8,301 bases of DNA from Psychrobacter sp. Its GTDB lineage: Bacteria; Pseudomonadota; Gammaproteobacteria; Pseudomonadales; Moraxellaceae. The stretch spans positions 1 through 8,301 of the forward strand of contig JARIAA010000164.1 of assembly GCA_029264635.1 (NCBI GenBank), written 5' to 3'. Below are positions 5,592 to 8,301 of this stretch, in pieces; within the stretch, counting starts at the first letter, position 1, and every line of letters starts with the position of its first letter. The position numbers and the translations under genes are program-made. The notes beneath the pieces are model-generated. The model did not search any database and was not told the origin of the DNA. It was given only the letters and a program-made list of their open reading frames with translations.

Positions 5592-6659
5592 TTAGAAGAT
5601 GTATTCTAAACCAGTACCAACTACGAATACTTCAGCATCGCCAGGTGCGCCATAAGTGATATTATCACCGTCAACATTTACAGATGTCACGTTGTCAGCA
5701 TTGTTCACACCTGCATAAGCATGCATGATCATATTATCTTTAAAGAAGTATTTGCCACCAACAACGATTTGATCTGATTTAGCATCATCCCAGCCATTGA
5801 GATTGTCCGTTTTATTGTACTGCGCATATACAGTAGCCGGACGAGCAAGATTAGTTAGACCCATCGCCGCACTAACAATTAAGCCTTTTTCCTTTTTAGT
5901 ATCGCGATCGTAATCATAATCAGCTACTTGATATAAAGCGCCAAGTGTGACAGGTGCTGCTATATATTTACCGAGATCTACAGTAGCCGTACCGCGGATA
6001 ATATCGCCAGCGACGTTTTGGTCTTTATCATAAGCGATACCAGCAGTGAAACCTTTATCTTGATCAAACATGAGTGCAACGCCGTAGCCGTCATTATCAT
6101 TGCTATTTTGATCATCAGAGCTGTACATAGCAGAAAGCTCTAAGGGTAGATTGTTATATTTTGGGGCCGTCCAAATGATTGAGCTATTGATACGATCACT
6201 ATCGGCCATGTTTAAAGCCTCAACAACGTCGTTTTCCATCTCGTTGTTACCTAAATTATCCCAGTAACCACTATCGGCAGTAACAACATTATTAATTCTA
6301 TCTAAGCTAGACTGGTTTTTACCCACACGGAATTCACCAAACTGTTTATTGACAACACCAAGATACGTATCACGGTTGGTAAAGCCATCATTATCACCAT
6401 CGATACTAGTACCATATTCTAATTGATAAATAACATCTGTATTTGTAGTTAATGCCTCAGAACCTCTAAGACCAATACGTGAAGAATGAGAGTTAATTTC
6501 TAGGGTATTCTCATCAAGATCAAGGTCAGGGGCTGATGAGTCGAAGTCAGCGTTGACATAATCAGCCGCTAAAAAGGCTTTACCGTATATTTGTGGTGCT
6601 GCATTGGCCGTAGATACAGCTAAGGCCGCGACTGAGGTAGCTAAAAGCAACTTTTTCAA
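5592..6659 (-). CDS. Outer-membrane porin B
   Basis: This 355-residue protein has a typical signal peptide (MKKLLLATS, then an Ala-rich core, cut at TANA/APQIYGKA). It is a general diffusion porin of the Gram-negative/Neisseria type, expected to form a 16-stranded trimeric barrel for small hydrophilic solutes. Family signs are SSRIGLRGSEAL, DVIYQLEYGTS, RDTYLGVVNKQFGEFRVGKN and the C-terminal strand VFVVGTGLEYIF with terminal Phe. Asp/Asn-rich stretches between strands are probable surface loops. The start codon is TTG (6657-6659), with GGAG 7 bases upstream; no better in-frame start gives a signal peptide. It lacks the loop between SKD and NYGGD that porins A and A' have. A good promoter lies about 55-85 bases upstream. 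Substrate preference cannot be read from the sequence. Confidence 0.93.
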   Translation of the reverse strand: MKKLLLATSVAALAVSTANAAPQIYGKAFLAADYVNADFDSSAPDLDLDENTLEINSHSSRIGLRGSEALTTNTDVIYQLEYGTSIDGDNDGFTNRDTYLGVVNKQFGEFRVGKNQSSLDRINNVVTADSGYWDNLGNNEMENDVVEALNMADSDRINSSIIWTAPKYNNLPLELSAMYSSDDQNSNDNDGYGVALMFDQDKGFTAGIAYDKDQNVAGDIIRGTATVDLGKYIAAPVTLGALYQVADYDYDRDTKKEKGLIVSAAMGLTNLARPATVYAQYNKTDNLNGWDDAKSDQIVVGGKYFFKDNMIMHAYAGVNNADNVTSVNVDGDNITYGAPGDAEVFVVGTGLEYIF

Positions 6660-6666
6660 GGGAGAT

Positions 6667-6670
6667 CTCC
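6667..6670 (-). promoter_or_regulatory. Ribosome binding site for the TTG start of porin B
   Basis: GGAG on the minus strand lies 7 bases before the TTG at 6659. It forms one half of the palindrome GGAGATCTCC (6661-6670). It supports a non-ATG start directly ahead of a clean signal peptide. Confidence 0.7.
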
Positions 6671-6712
6671 ACTTTATAATGTTAGTAGCAAGAACGCTAT
6701 TATTAACCGATA

Positions 6713-6741
6713 TTTATCATGCTAGTGTTGTAAATTGCCAA
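6713..6741 (-). promoter_or_regulatory. Sigma70-type promoter of porin B
   Basis: On the minus strand TTGGCA (6736-6741, 5 of 6 consensus) is followed after 17 bases by GATAAA (6713-6718, 4 of 6). Transcription would start near 6706, leaving a leader of about 47 bases. A 16-bp palindrome is centred about 53 bases upstream of that start. Confidence 0.5.
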
Positions 6742-6751
6742 AGATATAATG

Positions 6752-6767
6752 GGTAACATCTGTTACC
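6752..6767. promoter_or_regulatory. Operator-like palindrome upstream of porin B
   Basis: GGTAACA (6752-6758) and TGTTACC (6761-6767) are perfect reverse complements separated by two bases. No T-tract follows, so it is not a terminator. Centred near -53 relative to the proposed promoter, it sits where class I activators bind. The regulator is unknown. Confidence 0.5.
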
Positions 6768-6838
6768 AGACTCATACTTCAGGCTTAAGGATAACAACTT
6801 TGACATAATTTGCAACATTTAAATATACAAAAATTACT

Positions 6839-7966
6839 TCAAAATAGATACTCTAAACCGCCGCCCAGTGCAAACACCTTAATATCTGCAACTGAATGAG
6901 TAACATCTAGTGGACTTGTATAATCAGCAGTATTTTGACCAATATAAGCATGAGCAATAACATTGTCTTTAAACTTGTATTCACCACCAAGCACTATTTG
7001 ATCTGAGTCATTATTACCAATGCCATTTAGGTTGTCGGTTTTATTATATTGAAGATAAACAGAAGTGGGTCGAGCAAAGTTATTTAAGGCCATTTTGCCA
7101 CTAACTATGAGGCCCTTTTCTTTATCAGAACCTGCAAAGTCATAGTCCACTTGCTGATATACCGCCCCTAACGTTAGGGGCGTCGCTAAGCTTATATATT
7201 TATCCACATCGATTGTGACCGCGCCACGTATAGCATCACCGCCGTAATTGAGGCTCCCTTCGTTATTTTCACCATTACCGAAGTCTAAAATATCAAGACT
7301 GCCACTTGCTTCGATATCTTTACTATAAGCCAGACCTGCTGTAAATCCCGTCCCTTTATCGAACATCAATGAAGCACCATACCCTGTATCACTCTTATCA
7401 TTAGAGTTTTCATCGGCGGCATACTGCAACACCATGCCTAGACCCTCGTACTTAGGGGTAATCCATAACACTGAGCTGTTCTGACGAGTATAATCCAGCA
7501 TATTTAGAGCATCAGCACCGCCGTCATCATTTAGCGTTCTTTTGCCTAGATTATCCCAGTAAGCTCTAGTGACCACAGGGTTATACACATAACTAAAAAC
7601 AGAGGAGTTACGACCAACGCGAAACTCACCATAGGTTTCATTTTTTAGACCCAAATACGTATCACGATTACTAAAAGCTGTATCACCACTATCGCCATCA
7701 ATTTGAGTACCATACTCTAGCTGATAAATGATATCCGTATTAGCAGTAATTGCTTCAGACCCCTTTAAGCCCAAGCGTGAAAAATTTGAGTTTATCTGTA
7801 CAGAGTCTGTGTCAAAGTCTTTAGGAACATTTTGGCCATTATCATAATCTGCTTTTCCATTGACATAGTCAGCCGTTAAAAAGGCCTTGCCATAGATTTG
7901 TGGTGCAGCATTCGCAACTGGAACAGACAAAACAACAACCGCTGAGGTTAAAAGCATTTTTTTCAT
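6839..7966 (-). CDS. Outer-membrane porin A'
   Basis: This 375-residue porin has a signal peptide (MKKMLLTSA, then a hydrophobic core, cut at VANA/APQIYGKA). Barrel motifs are FSRLGLKGSEAI, DIIYQLEYGTQ, RDTYLGLKNETYGEFRVGRNSS and a C-terminal strand VFALGGGLEYLF with terminal Phe. It shares with porin A the segments ALNMLD, LQYAADE, LAYSKD, NYGGD, DKYISL, YQQVDYDF and HAYIGQN, so the two form one subtype. The ATG at 7966 has a weak GAG-type ribosome binding site; the leader text before it (ATTATAAAATAGAG) resembles the leaders of porins A and B. No hairpin terminator is visible in the 172 bases after its stop, so some transcripts may continue into porin B. A 20-bp perfect palindrome lies inside the gene at 7163-7182. 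Confidence 0.94.
   Translation of the reverse strand: MKKMLLTSAVVVLSVPVANAAPQIYGKAFLTADYVNGKADYDNGQNVPKDFDTDSVQINSNFSRLGLKGSEAITANTDIIYQLEYGTQIDGDSGDTAFSNRDTYLGLKNETYGEFRVGRNSSVFSYVYNPVVTRAYWDNLGKRTLNDDGGADALNMLDYTRQNSSVLWITPKYEGLGMVLQYAADENSNDKSDTGYGASLMFDKGTGFTAGLAYSKDIEASGSLDILDFGNGENNEGSLNYGGDAIRGAVTIDVDKYISLATPLTLGAVYQQVDYDFAGSDKEKGLIVSGKMALNNFARPTSVYLQYNKTDNLNGIGNNDSDQIVLGGEYKFKDNVIAHAYIGQNTADYTSPLDVTHSVADIKVFALGGGLEYLF
7163..7182. repeat. 20-bp perfect palindrome inside porin A'
   Basis: CGCCCCTAACGTTAGGGGCG is its own reverse complement. On the coding strand it encodes part of ATPLTLGA, a segment conserved in the sister porins as VTLGA or VTLGL, so protein constraint explains only part of it. 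Confidence 0.9.
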
Positions 7967-8077
7967 AACAATGTCTCTATTTTATAATTTTAATGACAGG
8001 TCGCTTTGAAAAGTAAAATATACCGTCATAATACTCAAAAAATTCGTAAACTGATTATCGACTAAAACCTCTATAAC

Positions 8078-8106
8078 AAAAAACTCACCCCTAGGGATGA
8101 GTTTTT
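8078..8106 (-). terminator. Hairpin terminator after porin B'
   Basis: On the minus strand CTCATCCC and GGGGTGAG form an 8-bp stem with one T-G wobble, extended by flanking A/T pairs (AAAAA with TTTTT) and followed by T residues. It lies about 27 bases past the porin B' stop and 110 bases before the porin A' start. Confidence 0.85.
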
Positions 8107-8132
8107 GCATACTGCTAATGCAAAGGGTGGAT

Positions 8133-8301
8133 TTAGAATTTATATTCTAAACCAGTACCGATAACTAATACATCAACATCGCCTTTTGTAGGAAGCACGA
8201 TTTCATCTACATCATTATTACCCAACGTTTCGATATCATCAGCATTATTTATACCTGCATAAGCATGCATAATAATGTTGTCTTTAAAGAAGTATTTTCC
8301 A
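8133..8301 (-). CDS. Outer-membrane porin B', C-terminal end (partial)
   Basis: The minus strand from the right window edge reads GKYFFKDNIIMHAYAG, then INNADD, a variable stretch, and VLVIGTGLEYKF with a stop at 8133-8135. This matches the end of porin B (GKYFFKDNMIMHAYAG, NNAD, VVGTGLEYIF) almost word for word, so it is the last 56 residues of a fourth porin of subtype B. The terminal Phe needed for outer-membrane insertion is present. The rest lies beyond the window; the true frame contains no ATG that would be a start. Confidence 0.9.
   Translation of the reverse strand, partial: GKYFFKDNIIMHAYAGINNADDIETLGNNDVDEIVLPTKGDVDVLVIGTGLEYKF

Overview
The window looks like chromosomal DNA of a Gram-negative gammaproteobacterium of the Moraxellaceae, most likely Psychrobacter. 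This is judged from the PyrG and KdsA sequence style, the moderately AT-rich composition and the array of D/N-rich outer-membrane porins. That is recognition from memory, not a database result. Every gene I can support is on the minus strand, so transcription runs from right to left.

Right half (about 4200-8301): four paralogous general porins of the Neisseria/Gram-negative porin type stand in tandem. In order of transcription they are B' (C-terminal end only, cut by the window edge), A' (6839-7966), B (5592-6659, TTG start) and A (4201-5398). The four alternate between two subtypes, which suggests that a two-gene unit was duplicated. Porin A carries a one-base frameshift next to a G5 run close to its end. 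The frame that would restore it encodes the usual C-terminal beta-strand ending in Phe. Similar hairpin terminators follow B', B and A; none is visible after A'.

Middle (1274-4004): pyrG (CTP synthase, 544 aa, start at 4004) is followed by its own terminator and then kdsA (KDO-8-phosphate synthase). These are housekeeping genes: PyrG supplies CTP, and KdsA makes the KDO precursor that is later activated with CTP for LPS synthesis. PyrG has Cys in place of the usual Gly directly after the P-loop lysine.

Left part (1-1234): three genes in a row encode heavy-metal-associated (HMA, ferredoxin-like) domains. The first, 39 bp after kdsA, has lost its metal-binding cysteines and contains no cysteine at all. 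The second is a normal small CXXC metallochaperone (CopZ-like). The third is the N-terminus of what is probably a copper-exporting P-type ATPase, cut by the window edge. Between the chaperone and the ATPase lie a strong bidirectional terminator, a 15-bp tandem repeat and a candidate ATPase promoter with an inverted repeat at its start site.

I see no phage, IS element, CRISPR array, tRNA or rRNA. The points most worth checking are the frameshifted porin, the cysteine-less HMA paralogue, the PyrG P-loop substitution and the operator-like palindrome upstream of porin B.
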